This document shows, piece after piece, positions 9,534 to 16,924 of a stretch of DNA of 64,000 bases (its first letter is position 1; every line of letters begins with the position of its first letter). This stretch comes from Sphingomonas bacterium (GTDB lineage Bacteria > Pseudomonadota > Alphaproteobacteria > Sphingomonadales > Sphingomonadaceae), in assembly GCA_030149245.1 (NCBI GenBank), contig JASBRX010000015.1, positions 56,265 through 120,264 on the forward strand, read 5' to 3'. A program made the translations under genes and the position numbers. The notes beneath the pieces were generated by a model. It did no database searches, had not been told where the DNA came from, and saw nothing but the letters and a program-made list of their open reading frames with translations.

Positions 9534-10195
9534 AAACCGCCGTCATCGTCTTCCCCGGATCGAACTGCGACCGCGACCTGGCGGTGGCGATCGAGAGCGT
9601 GACCGGGACCAAGCCGGCGATGGTCTGGCATGGTGAGAGCGAGCTGCCCGACGGCCTTGGCTTGATCGCGCTGCCCGGCGGCTTTTCCTATGGCGACTAT
9701 CTGCGCTGCGGGGCGATTGCGGCGCGGTCGCCGGTGGTGCGCGCGGTGGTCGATGCGGCGAATCGCGGCGTGCCGGTGATCGGCATCTGCAACGGGTTCC
9801 AGGTGCTGACCGAAACCGGCCTGCTGCCCGGCGCGCTGATGCGCAATTCGGGCCTCAACTTCGTGTGCCGCGATGTCGCGCTGACGGTCGAGAACAGCCA
9901 GTCGATCTTCACCAGCCGTTACGATGCGGGGGAGACGATCTCGATCCCGGTCGCGCATCATGACGGCAATTACTTCGCCGACGCCGCGACGCTCGACCAG
10001 CTCGAGGGTGAGGGCCGCATCGCGTTCCGCTATGTCAGCGACGTCAATGGCAGCGCGCGGCGCATCGCGGGGATCGTCAATGCCGGCGGCAATGTGCTGG
10101 GCATGATGCCGCACCCCGAACGCAAGATCGAAGCCGCGCATGGCGGCAGCGACGGCCGCCGCCTGTTCGAAGGGCTGCTCGAAGCGGTGGCGTGA
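9530..10195 (+). CDS. purQ: Phosphoribosylformylglycinamidine synthase subunit PurQ
   Basis: The 221-residue class I glutamine amidotransferase releases ammonia from glutamine for FGAM synthase. The N-terminus [20 protein letters not shown] is diagnostic. The nucleophile is Cys87 in [21 protein letters not shown], and the His-Glu part of the triad is in [11 protein letters not shown] near the C-terminus. The start is GTG at 9530, overlapping the purS stop, which keeps the conserved N-terminus; an upstream in-frame start would add unrelated residues. purS and purQ are translationally coupled. Confidence 0.96.
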   Translation: MKTAVIVFPGSNCDRDLAVAIESVTGTKPAMVWHGESELPDGLGLIALPGGFSYGDYLRCGAIAARSPVVRAVVDAANRGVPVIGICNGFQVLTETGLLPGALMRNSGLNFVCRDVALTVENSQSIFTSRYDAGETISIPVAHHDGNYFADAATLDQLEGEGRIAFRYVSDVNGSARRIAGIVNAGGNVLGMMPHPERKIEAAHGGSDGRRLFEGLLEAVA

Positions 10196-10199
10196 GGCG

Positions 10200-10901
10200 A
10201 TGAGCGGCCCGGCACCGATCGTTTGCGACACCTGTCCGGTCGCCGATCGCGCCGTCTGCTCCGCCTTGTCGCCAGAGGATCGCGGCGAGCTCGCCCGGAT
10301 CGGCCATCACCGCCGTTACGTGCGCGGCGAGACGATCGTTGCTGCGGGTGATTCGGCGACGGTGTGCGCCACCCTCACGCGCGGGGCGGCGAAAATGTCG
10401 ACGATCGACCGCGACGGGACCGAACGGATCGTCGCCTTGGTCCACCCCGCGGGAATGCTGGGACAGCTGTTCGCGCCGACCGCGACACTGCATGTCACGG
10501 CGCTGACCGACAGCGAGGCATGCCTGTTTCCGGCGTCGCATGTCGCCGCGCTCAGCGACGCGCGCCCGGCGCTCGCCCGTCGCCTGTTGGATGAGGTCAG
10601 CCGCGAGCTGGACGAAAGCCGTGCGCTGATCGACCTGATTTCGAAGCGCCAGGCCAAGGGGCGCGTCGCGGCGTTGATCCTCGCCTTTGCGCGGGCGGCG
10701 AGTCCCGCGCCGTGCCACGATGCCGAAAGCTTCGACCTGCCGCTGACGCGCGGGGAGATGGCGCAGCTGCTGGGCATCACGATCGAGACGGTGAGTCGGA
10801 CGCTGACCGCGCTGGAGGATGCGGGGGTCATTGTGCGGCAGGGCAGCCATGGCATCGCGATCCTCGACCGTACCGCGCTAGACGACCTCGCCGAGAGCTG
10901 A
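10200..10901 (+). CDS. Crp/Fnr-family regulator, FNR type
   Basis: The 233-residue protein has an N-terminal cysteine cluster, C9-x2-C12-x7-C20, then a cyclic-nucleotide-binding-like beta barrel with Cys108 in LTDSEACLFPASH at the place of the fourth cluster ligand of FNR. The C-terminal winged helix has LTRGEMAQLLGITIETVSRTLTALEDAGVI; the E-x2-SR recognition residues match those FNR uses to read TTGAT half-sites. It is therefore probably an oxygen-sensing [4Fe-4S] regulator. It starts four bases after purQ. A possible target site lies at 11416-11429, upstream of the convergent membrane-protein gene. The iron-sulphur cluster is inferred from the cysteines only. Confidence 0.85.
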   Translation: MSGPAPIVCDTCPVADRAVCSALSPEDRGELARIGHHRRYVRGETIVAAGDSATVCATLTRGAAKMSTIDRDGTERIVALVHPAGMLGQLFAPTATLHVTALTDSEACLFPASHVAALSDARPALARRLLDEVSRELDESRALIDLISKRQAKGRVAALILAFARAASPAPCHDAESFDLPLTRGEMAQLLGITIETVSRTLTALEDAGVIVRQGSHGIAILDRTALDDLAES

Positions 10902-10905
10902 ACAC

Positions 10906-10938
10906 AAAAAGCGCGGGCGAGCCCGAGGGCTCGCCCGC
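10906..10938 (-). terminator. Hairpin terminator of the 10959-11363 gene
   Basis: A perfect 12-base stem, GCGGGCGAGCCC / GGGCTCGCCCGC (10913-10938), with a two-base loop, is flanked on its low-coordinate side by AAAAA (10906-10910). This gives a U-tract when read from the minus strand. It also lies just after the FNR-type gene and could act in both directions. Confidence 0.7.
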
Positions 10939-10958
10939 TGTGAGGTGAGGGTTCGTAT

Positions 10959-11363
10959 TCAGACCGAGAAGCGGATCACGGCGACGATCAGGCCCCAGAT
11001 CATCAGCATGACCGGCATGATCATCACCTGGACGGTCGCCCCGCCCGCGCCGAGATGCCCCGACCCGGTCGGCAGTCCATGCTCGACGAAATCTGCGAAG
11101 CTGGGCGCGCGCCCCTCGCCCGGCGCAACGCGCGCCCACCAGCCGGGCACGATGAAGGCCGCAGCCAGGAACACGCCGAAGATTGCGAAGGGGATCACCA
11201 ACCCCTTTTCCCCAAACGCCGCCCACATGATCCCGAGATAGGCGAAAAAGCCCGCAAACACGCCGATATGCAGTGCCGGATGCAAATCGAACACATGCGC
11301 GCCGCGGGTGCGGGGCAGCGCGGTCGCGTCGGCGAATGCGGTCTGGTGCAGCGGCATGTTCAT
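10959..11363 (-). CDS. Conserved hypothetical membrane protein
   Basis: The 134-residue protein has a hydrophilic N-terminus of about 30 residues and then three to four hydrophobic segments: LHIGVFAGFFAYLGIMWAAF, LVIPFAIFGVFLAAAFIVPGWW and VMIMPVMLMIWGLIVAVIRF. A loop APGEGRAPSFADFVEHGLPTGSGHLGAGGA separates the last two. No enzymatic motif is seen. It converges on the FNR-type regulator gene and has an FNR-like palindrome 53 bp upstream of its start, so it may be induced by low oxygen. A purine-rich site (GGAGAC) precedes the ATG. Function is unknown. Confidence 0.6.
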   Translation of the reverse strand: MNMPLHQTAFADATALPRTRGAHVFDLHPALHIGVFAGFFAYLGIMWAAFGEKGLVIPFAIFGVFLAAAFIVPGWWARVAPGEGRAPSFADFVEHGLPTGSGHLGAGGATVQVMIMPVMLMIWGLIVAVIRFSV

Positions 11364-11415
11364 CGTCGGTCTCCTTTGTCGGGAGCGACGATGCAGCGGT
11401 CAGCAACCGCCCGCT

Positions 11416-11429
11416 TTGCGATTTGTCAA
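11416..11429 (-). promoter_or_regulatory. Candidate FNR box
   Basis: On the minus strand this reads TTGACAAATCGCAA. Compared with TTGAT-N4-ATCAA, one half-site differs at one base and the other at two. It is correctly placed (53 bp upstream) to control the 10959-11363 membrane protein, and an FNR-type regulator gene lies less than 1 kb away. Confidence 0.4.
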
Positions 11430-11433
11430 AGAA

Positions 11434-11766
11434 CTATCGCCGCGGTGATTCCGGGCCGAACAGGCGCGTGGTACGTGCGAGGATCAGGATCGCGGTCGGC
11501 CACAGCATCGTGTTCCAGAGATCCTGCCAGTTATAATCGAGCCGCACGCGCCGGCCGGCCGCGAGCGTGTCGCGAATGTCCCAGGCTTCACCCGTCAGCG
11601 TGATCGCCAGCGCCACCGCCCAGGGTTTCCAGCTGCGCAGCGGCCAGCGAAAGATGAGCGCGGCGGCGAAGAAGACGATCAGGCCGACATGGACGTGCAG
11701 CCCGTCACGGGCGAGACCGGTCCAGTCGACCAGCCATTGCTTGCTGTCCTGAAACACATCGAACAC
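11434..11766 (-). CDS. Conserved hypothetical membrane protein
   Basis: From a GTG at 11766 the product is 110 residues, beginning VFDVFQDSKQWLVDWTGLARDGLHVHVGLIVFFAAALIF. A second hydrophobic stretch (WKPWAVALAITLTGEAWDI) and a C-terminal one (WNTMLWPTAILILARTTRLF) suggest three membrane passes. LDYNWQDLWNTMLWP looks conserved-like but matches no enzyme motif I know. The start is uncertain: the frame is open further upstream, inside the transporter gene, but the GTG lies only four bases after that gene's stop, suggesting coupling. No good ribosome site is seen. Confidence 0.5.
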   Translation of the reverse strand: MFDVFQDSKQWLVDWTGLARDGLHVHVGLIVFFAAALIFRWPLRSWKPWAVALAITLTGEAWDIRDTLAAGRRVRLDYNWQDLWNTMLWPTAILILARTTRLFGPESPRR

Positions 11767-11770
11767 GCGG

Positions 11771-12517
11771 TCAGACGCGTGTGCGGAACGGGGTGAAGTC
11801 GGTGCCCTCATCGAACACGTCCACGCCCTCGCGGCGCTTGAGGAAGCCGACCACGGCATAGGTGACGGGGGTCAGGATCACTTCCCAGCTCACCTTCAGC
11901 ACCCATTGCGTCACCAGCACCTTGAGCACGAGATCGTTGGTCCAGCCAACCGCGCCCCAAAAGGCGAGCGGGTAGAAGATGAGGCTGTCCACCCCCTGGC
12001 CGACAAAGGTCGACCCGATCGTGCGCGCCCAGAGATGCTTGCCCTTGGTCCACAGCTTCATCTTGGCCAGCACGAAGGAGTTGACGAACTCCCCGGCCCA
12101 GAAGGCAACGACCGAGGCGAGCACGATGCGCGGCACCTGACCGAAGATTGCCTCATACGCCGGCTGGTTGGTCCAGTCGGGCGCGGGCGGCAGCGCGACC
12201 ACGACCCACGACATGAACGCCATGAACAAAGTCGCGACGAACCCGGCCCAGATCACGCGGCGCGCGCGGGCATAGCCATAGACCTCGGTCAGCACGTCGC
12301 CGATAATGTAGGAGATCGGGAAGAACAGGATGCCCGCCCCGAACGGCCACCAGACCTCCCAGAACGGGATCCAGATCTGTGCGACCTTGCCCGCGCCCAG
12401 GACATTGGACAGCAGCAGGATCGCGACGAACGCCGCCATCACATAATCATAATAGCGGAAATGCCCGCCCGCGACCTGCGCCGCATTAATCCGTGCCGGC
12501 CCTGCCCCGTCGCGCAT
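11771..12517 (-). CDS. yhhQ: Queuosine-precursor transporter (VUT/YhhQ family)
   Basis: The 248-residue integral membrane protein belongs to the vitamin-uptake-like family that imports 7-cyano-7-deazaguanine or related queuosine precursors. Characteristic features are FRYYDYVMAAFVAILLLSNVLGAGK at the first helix, FFPISYIIGDVLTEVYGYARARRVIWAGF, FWAGEFVNSFVLAKMKLWTKGKHLWARTIGSTFVGQGVDSLIFY and the terminal helix before VVGFLKRREGVD. About six transmembrane helices are visible. The ATG at 12517 follows GGGGGAA; a longer frame adds residues without similarity. The downstream small membrane gene is probably co-transcribed. Confidence 0.88.
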   Translation of the reverse strand: MRDGAGPARINAAQVAGGHFRYYDYVMAAFVAILLLSNVLGAGKVAQIWIPFWEVWWPFGAGILFFPISYIIGDVLTEVYGYARARRVIWAGFVATLFMAFMSWVVVALPPAPDWTNQPAYEAIFGQVPRIVLASVVAFWAGEFVNSFVLAKMKLWTKGKHLWARTIGSTFVGQGVDSLIFYPLAFWGAVGWTNDLVLKVLVTQWVLKVSWEVILTPVTYAVVGFLKRREGVDVFDEGTDFTPFRTRV

Positions 12518-12595
12518 CGCATTCCCCCGTTCGACCGCGCAAACTATGATCGCGGTTTGCGGCCCGCGCAATCCGCGCTAACGGGTCGATCACGC

Positions 12596-12672
12596 GCGCC
12601 CGTAGTTCAACTGGATAGAGCACGAGCCTTCTAAGCTTGGAGTTGCAGGTTCGAGTCCTGCCGGGCGCGCCA
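12596..12672 (+). tRNA. tRNA-Arg (anticodon UCU)
   Basis: The 77-base sequence folds into a cloverleaf: acceptor stem GCGCCCG/CGGGCGC, D arm with AACTGGATA loop, anticodon stem CGAGC/GCTTG with loop CTTCTAA (anticodon TCT, decoding AGA), and T arm GCAGG-TTCGAGT-CCTGC. The discriminator is G and the CCA end is encoded. No integrase or duplicated 3' end is seen nearby, so there is no sign that it is an attachment site. Confidence 0.95.
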
Positions 12673-12711
12673 GCCATTCCGCGCAAAGCGGAAGGATCGG
12701 GAGGGGACGCG

Positions 12712-13875
12712 ATGCCGCATTATGGCGACTATCAGCATGCGATCTATGGCGCGGGGCTGCAGGGCGTGCTGCCGGCGATTCCGGTCGATTTCGCCACCCT
12801 TGAGAAACGCGCCGAAGCGGCGATGGCGCCGTCGCTATTGTCCTATGTTCAGGGCGGGTGCGGGGACGAGCAGACGCAGCGGGCCAATGCCGACGCCTTC
12901 CGCCATTGGGGCATCGTGCCGCGGATGATGGTCGATTGCTCGACCCGCGACCTGTCGGTCGAGCTGTTCGGGATGAAGCTCCCCTCTCCGCTGTTCATGG
13001 CCCCGGTGGGGGTGGCTGGCATGTGCACGCAGGACGGACATGGCGATATCGCCGCCGCGCGCGCCGCCGCGATGACGGGGGTGCCGCTGACCGTCTCGAC
13101 GTTGACCAACGATCCGCTAGAGGAGGTCGCCGCGGCGATGGGCGACACGCCGGGGATGTTCCAGCTCTATACGCCCAAGGACCCCGAACTCGCCGCAAGC
13201 CTGGTCAGCCGGGCCGAGGCGGCGGGGTACAAGGCGATCGTCGTGACGCTCGACACCTGGGTCACCGGCTGGCGGCCGCGCGACCTCAACACCGCGAACT
13301 TCCCGCAGTTGCGCGGCCATGTCCTGTCCAACTATTGGTCCGACCCGCGCTTTCAGAAGATGCTGGCCAAGCCGGTGGCGGAGGACCCGCGCGCGGCGGT
13401 GATGACCTGGGCCGCGACGTTCGGGCGGGTGCTGACTTGGGACGACATGAAGTGGCTGCGGTCGCTGACCACATTGCCGATCGTCCTCAAGGGCATCTGC
13501 CACCCCGATGATGCGCGCCGCGCGATCGATGAAGGGGCCGACGGCATCTATTGCTCCAACCATGGCGGGCGTCAGGCCAATGGCGGGATCGCCGCGATCG
13601 ACCTGTTGCCCGATGTCGTCGCGGCGGCGGGCGATGTGCCGGTGCTGTTCGATTCGGGCATCCGGTCGGGCAGCGATGTGGCCAAGGCGCTGGCGCTGGG
13701 CGCGACCGTAGTCGGCGTGGGGCGGCCCTATTGCTATGGCCTCGCGCTGGGCGGTGCGGACGGCGCGGCGCATGTGTTGCGATCGATCCTGGCCGAGGCG
13801 GATTTGCTGATGGCGGTCGATGGCTTTCCGACCATCGCGGCGTTGCGTGAGGCTGGCGCGAAGCGGCTAACCTGA
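12712..13875 (+). CDS. FMN-dependent alpha-hydroxy-acid oxidase, lactate 2-monooxygenase-like
   Basis: The 387-residue protein is a TIM-barrel flavoenzyme that oxidises an alpha-hydroxy acid. It shows the family sites PLFMAPVGVAGMCTQDGHGD, FQLYTPKDPE, LPIVLKGICHPDDARRAIDEGADGIYCSNHGGRQANGG (with the catalytic Lys and His and the substrate-binding Arg) and VLFDSGIRSGSDVAKALALGATVVGVGRPYCYGLALGG for FMN phosphate. The opening YGDYQHAIYGAGLQGVLPAIP resembles lactate 2-monooxygenases more than glycolate or mandelate enzymes, but the substrate is uncertain. A GGGAGGGG ribosome site precedes the ATG at 12712, 40 bp after the tRNA. The gene precedes the carbohydrate island but has no shared operator of its own. 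Confidence 0.8.
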   Translation: MPHYGDYQHAIYGAGLQGVLPAIPVDFATLEKRAEAAMAPSLLSYVQGGCGDEQTQRANADAFRHWGIVPRMMVDCSTRDLSVELFGMKLPSPLFMAPVGVAGMCTQDGHGDIAAARAAAMTGVPLTVSTLTNDPLEEVAAAMGDTPGMFQLYTPKDPELAASLVSRAEAAGYKAIVVTLDTWVTGWRPRDLNTANFPQLRGHVLSNYWSDPRFQKMLAKPVAEDPRAAVMTWAATFGRVLTWDDMKWLRSLTTLPIVLKGICHPDDARRAIDEGADGIYCSNHGGRQANGGIAAIDLLPDVVAAAGDVPVLFDSGIRSGSDVAKALALGATVVGVGRPYCYGLALGGADGAAHVLRSILAEADLLMAVDGFPTIAALREAGAKRLT

Positions 13876-13918
13876 CGCCTGCAAGCATCCCTCAAAACCG
13901 CGATTGACCAGCGTTGTC

Positions 13919-13932
13919 TGATAGCGCTACCA
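13919..13932. promoter_or_regulatory. LacI-type operator, site 1 (GH5 operon)
   Basis: TGATAGCGCTACCA, centred on AGCGCT, matches the palindromic consensus shared by five promoters in this window. A TTGACC hexamer at 13904-13909 could be the -35 element, so the operator would overlap the -10 region. It lies about 50 bp upstream of the GH5 gene and probably controls the GH5, two-repeat protein, epimerase and halogenase operon. Confidence 0.75.
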
Positions 13933-13983
13933 ATCGAGTCGTACTCGGCGCGTCAGTAGCCGGACTAACGAGGAGAGATGCGC

Positions 13984-14973
13984 ATGATCGGCCCGTTGGC
14001 GCTTGCCGCCCTGTTGTCCGCGAGCCCGCAGGCGGTGCCCGCCCGCACCGACAAATTGCCGGTCGGCATCTGCATCAATATCGGCAACACGTTCGAGCCG
14101 CCGGCCGAATCCGCCTGGGGCGGAAAACCACTCGCCGATGACGATATGGCGATCATCGCCAAGGCCGGGTTCAAGACCGTACGCCTCCCCGTACGCTGGG
14201 ACACGCATGCCGGACCGGGGCCGGACTTCAAGATCGACGAAGCCTATATGAAGCGTGTCCGCACTGCCGTTGAACAGGCGCGCGCGGCAGGGCTGAACGT
14301 CATCCTCAACAGCCACCATTTCGAGGCGATCCACAAGGACCCGCTGGGCAGCGCGCCGCAGCTGGCGGCGATGTGGCGACAGATCGCGGCACGCTTTGCC
14401 GACATGCCGCGCGACCATGTCTGGTTCGAGATCGAGAATGAGCCGCACGAGAAGTTCGACCATTCGAACCTGATCGCGGTGATTACCCCGGCGCTGAAAG
14501 CAATCCGCGCGACCAACCCCGATCGCCCGGTGATCATCGGCGGCGAATTCTGGAGCGGGATCGACAGCCTGGCGACCTTGCCGCTGCCCGACGATCCTCA
14601 TGTCGTTCCGACCTTCCACTATTACGAGCCGTTCGATTTCACCCATCAGGGCGCGACCTGGGTCAACCCGGCCCCGCCGCTGGGTCGCACCTATGGCACG
14701 GCCGAGGACGTGCTGCGCCTGAAGCGCGATGTCGAAAAGATCCGCGCTTATGTCGCGCGCACGGGCAAGACGCCGTTCATGGGTGAGACGGGCGCGCACG
14801 CCACCACCAGCCTCGATCAGCGCGTCGCCTATCACCGCGCGGTGACCGCCGCGTTCGGGCCGATGGACATCGGCATGTGCAGCTGGGCGTACAGCAACAC
14901 CTTCCCATTTTACGACAAGGAGAAGAAGCAATGGCTTCCCGGTCTGCGCGGCGCGATGGGGCTGCCGGAATGA
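13984..14973 (+). CDS. GH5 family endoglucanase (cellulase-like)
   Basis: The 329-residue protein has a Sec signal peptide (MIGPLALAALLSASPQAVPA) and a GH5 catalytic barrel. Visible landmarks are GICINIGNTFEPPAESAWGG, TVRLPVRWDTHAG, NVILNSHHFE, the acid/base Glu153 in WFEIENEPHEKF, VVPTFHYYEPFDFTHQG, and the nucleophile Glu268 in TPFMGETGAH. The expected reaction is hydrolysis of internal beta-1,4 bonds in glucan, but GH5 is broad and mannan, xyloglucan or xylan are possible. AGGAGA at 13971 suits the ATG at 13984 better than the one at 13978. It is the first gene of a four-gene operon under operator site 1, with an ATGA overlap to the next gene. Confidence 0.85.
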   Translation: MIGPLALAALLSASPQAVPARTDKLPVGICINIGNTFEPPAESAWGGKPLADDDMAIIAKAGFKTVRLPVRWDTHAGPGPDFKIDEAYMKRVRTAVEQARAAGLNVILNSHHFEAIHKDPLGSAPQLAAMWRQIAARFADMPRDHVWFEIENEPHEKFDHSNLIAVITPALKAIRATNPDRPVIIGGEFWSGIDSLATLPLPDDPHVVPTFHYYEPFDFTHQGATWVNPAPPLGRTYGTAEDVLRLKRDVEKIRAYVARTGKTPFMGETGAHATTSLDQRVAYHRAVTAAFGPMDIGMCSWAYSNTFPFYDKEKKQWLPGLRGAMGLPE

Positions 14974-16097
14974 AGCGCGTTCTGATGGCAGCGGCGGCGC
15001 TTGCCGCGCTCGCTCCCGCCGCCGTGTTGGCACAGGACCAGCCGACTGCCGAGCTGCAGGCGCTCGACGATGCGCTGCCCGGCACGCTGATCAACGATCC
15101 GTCGCGGATGGACTGGAGCTTCTACGGCGCGGAGCAGAAGACGAAGAATGTGCAGGATCCGTCGATCCCCGGTGGTGGCGCGGCGGTGCGGGTTGAGGTC
15201 CCGCGCGCGGGTGCCAACATCTATGACAGTGGCGCCAACGTGCCGATCCGGCGCGGCATCGCGGTCGGGCGCGATGTGACGGTCGCCTTTTATGCCCGGA
15301 CGGTGAAGTCCGAGGCTCCCGGCGGCAAGGGCAAGATCGGCGTACGCTTTCAGCAGAATGCTGCGCCTTATGCGGGCTTTGGCGACACCGTGCTCGACGT
15401 GGGCAGCGACTGGGCGCTGTACGAAGTCACCGCGCGATCGGACAAGGCGCTGCCGACCGGACAGGCGGTGGTCGGACTCCAGCTCGCCGGGGCGAAGCAG
15501 GTGATCGAAATCGGCCAGGTGATCATCGTCGAAGGCGCGACCAGCATCCGCACGGTGAAGCGTATGGAAGCCGCGACCGCACCCGATCCGGAGTTGCCGC
15601 CGCAGCTCAAGGACAAGGGTCGGATGCTCAACGATCCGTCGAACCGCGACTGGGGCTTTCACGGCGCCGAGCAGACGACCAAGGCGACCGTGACCAATGT
15701 CTATGGCCGCGTCGGCACCCTGTTCAGCGTCGCCAATGCCGGGGCCGCGCCCTATGCCTCGGGCGCGAGCGTGGCACTGAACGAAGAGATCAAGGAGGGC
15801 GACGTCCTGCTGGTCGCGGTGCTCGCGCGCACTTTGTCGGCGGCGACGTCGGACGGCCAGGGGATGCTGTCGGTGCGCATCCAGAAGAACGCCGCGCCCT
15901 ATGACGGATTCCTCGACAAGCCGGTGCAGGTCGGGCCGAACTGGCGGCTCTATCAGTTCCGCACCCAAGCCCCGATGGACATCGCCAAGGGAGCGGGCCA
16001 GCTGGCGCTGCACACCGGGGCTGCCCGGCAGGAGATCGAGATCGGCCCGGTCTATGTCATTCGCGAAGAAGCGGTGCTGACATCGTCGAGCAACTGA
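14970..16097 (+). CDS. Secreted protein with two homologous CBM-like repeats
   Basis: The 375-residue protein has a signal peptide (MKRVLMAAAALAALAPAAVLA) and then two similar domains of about 165 residues each. Paired landmarks are LINDPSRMDWSFYGAEQKTK and MLNDPSNRDWGFHGAEQTTK, and IGVRFQQNAAPYAGFGDTVL and LSVRIQKNAAPYDGFLDKPV. Each domain seems all-beta, with a late SDWALYEV/PNWRLYQF motif and an ending (EIGQVIIV/EIGPVYVI) typical of CBM4/9-type jelly-rolls. No glycosidase residues are evident. Coupled to the GH5 gene by an ATGA overlap, it could bind the same polysaccharide. I recognise the fold class but not a named family. Confidence 0.6.
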   Translation: MKRVLMAAAALAALAPAAVLAQDQPTAELQALDDALPGTLINDPSRMDWSFYGAEQKTKNVQDPSIPGGGAAVRVEVPRAGANIYDSGANVPIRRGIAVGRDVTVAFYARTVKSEAPGGKGKIGVRFQQNAAPYAGFGDTVLDVGSDWALYEVTARSDKALPTGQAVVGLQLAGAKQVIEIGQVIIVEGATSIRTVKRMEAATAPDPELPPQLKDKGRMLNDPSNRDWGFHGAEQTTKATVTNVYGRVGTLFSVANAGAAPYASGASVALNEEIKEGDVLLVAVLARTLSAATSDGQGMLSVRIQKNAAPYDGFLDKPVQVGPNWRLYQFRTQAPMDIAKGAGQLALHTGAARQEIEIGPVYVIREEAVLTSSSN

Positions 16098-16180
16098 TCC
16101 TGACCGCAGGGGCAGCGCGGGCGGCGGTCGCCCCGGCGCTGGGTGGCGCGCTGATTAGCTGGACCATCGCCGACGCGCCG

Positions 16181-16924
16181 ATGCTGCGCATGGCGTCGGC
16201 GGAGGCCATCGCGGCGCGCGATCCGCTGGGTATGGCGAGCTTTCCGCTGGTACCCTTTTCCAACCGGATCGCCGATGCGCGATTCGAGTGGGCGGGGGCG
16301 AGCCATGCGATCGCGCCCAATTTCGCGCCCGAGCCGCACGCAATCCATGGCATCGGCTGGACATCGGCATGGGAGGTCCGTGAGGCACGCGACGATCGGA
16401 TCGTCCTGACGCTCGATCATGCGGGCGATGCGCGCTGGCCATTCGCCTTTGCCGCCCAGCAGATCGTCGCGCTGACCCCCGACACGCTGACCGTCACGCT
16501 CAGCGCGCGCAATCTGGAAGCGTTCGACGCGCCGCTGGCGTGCGGGCATCACCCCTATTTTCCGGCAGCGGGCGCGCGGCTGCGCTTTGCGGCGGAGCGG
16601 CGCTGGCCGCCGGATGCGCGGATGCTACCGGGCGATCCGGTCGAAATTGCCGACCGGCAGGTCGATTTCGCGGTGGCCGAACGCGCGCTCGACTGCGCCT
16701 TTTCAGGGTGGGGCGGGGTCGCGACGATCGCCTGGGCGGACGCTGCGCTTTGGATCGAGTCCGAGGTCGATCATGCGGTGGTTTATACCCCAGCAGGCGC
16801 GCCACATTTCTGCTTCGAGCCGGTCGCGCACCTGCCCAATGCGCTGAGCATCACGGTCGCGCCGGGCGCAAGTCATTGCGCAACGATGCGCCTGACCGCG
16901 CAACCTGTTAGCATGGCGGGATGA
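16181..16924 (+). CDS. Aldose 1-epimerase family protein; start unresolved
   Basis: The protein interconverts sugar anomers or acts on a related sugar. Visible motifs are PLVPFSNRIADARFEW, AIHGIGWTSAWEV, CGHHPYFPAAGARLRFAA with the conserved histidines, and VVYTPAGAPHFCFEPVAHLPNAL with the catalytic Glu. The first ATG (16181) gives 247 residues but cuts into the conserved N-terminal strands: the frame upstream reads LILTAGAARAAVAPALGGALISWTIAD from about 16100, as expected for the family. No ATG, GTG or TTG exists in that frame between the stop at 15902 and 16181. The true start may be CTG (16094 or 16100) or another rare codon, or the sequence may contain an indel. The stop overlaps the halogenase start as ATGA. 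Confidence 0.8.
   Translation: MLRMASAEAIAARDPLGMASFPLVPFSNRIADARFEWAGASHAIAPNFAPEPHAIHGIGWTSAWEVREARDDRIVLTLDHAGDARWPFAFAAQQIVALTPDTLTVTLSARNLEAFDAPLACGHHPYFPAAGARLRFAAERRWPPDARMLPGDPVEIADRQVDFAVAERALDCAFSGWGGVATIAWADAALWIESEVDHAVVYTPAGAPHFCFEPVAHLPNALSITVAPGASHCATMRLTAQPVSMAG

Noticed and set aside
12596..12672. tRNA-Arg gene as an integration site for the sugar island
   Set aside because: No integrase, no repeated tRNA 3' end and no break in base composition was seen; the island begins over 1 kb later.
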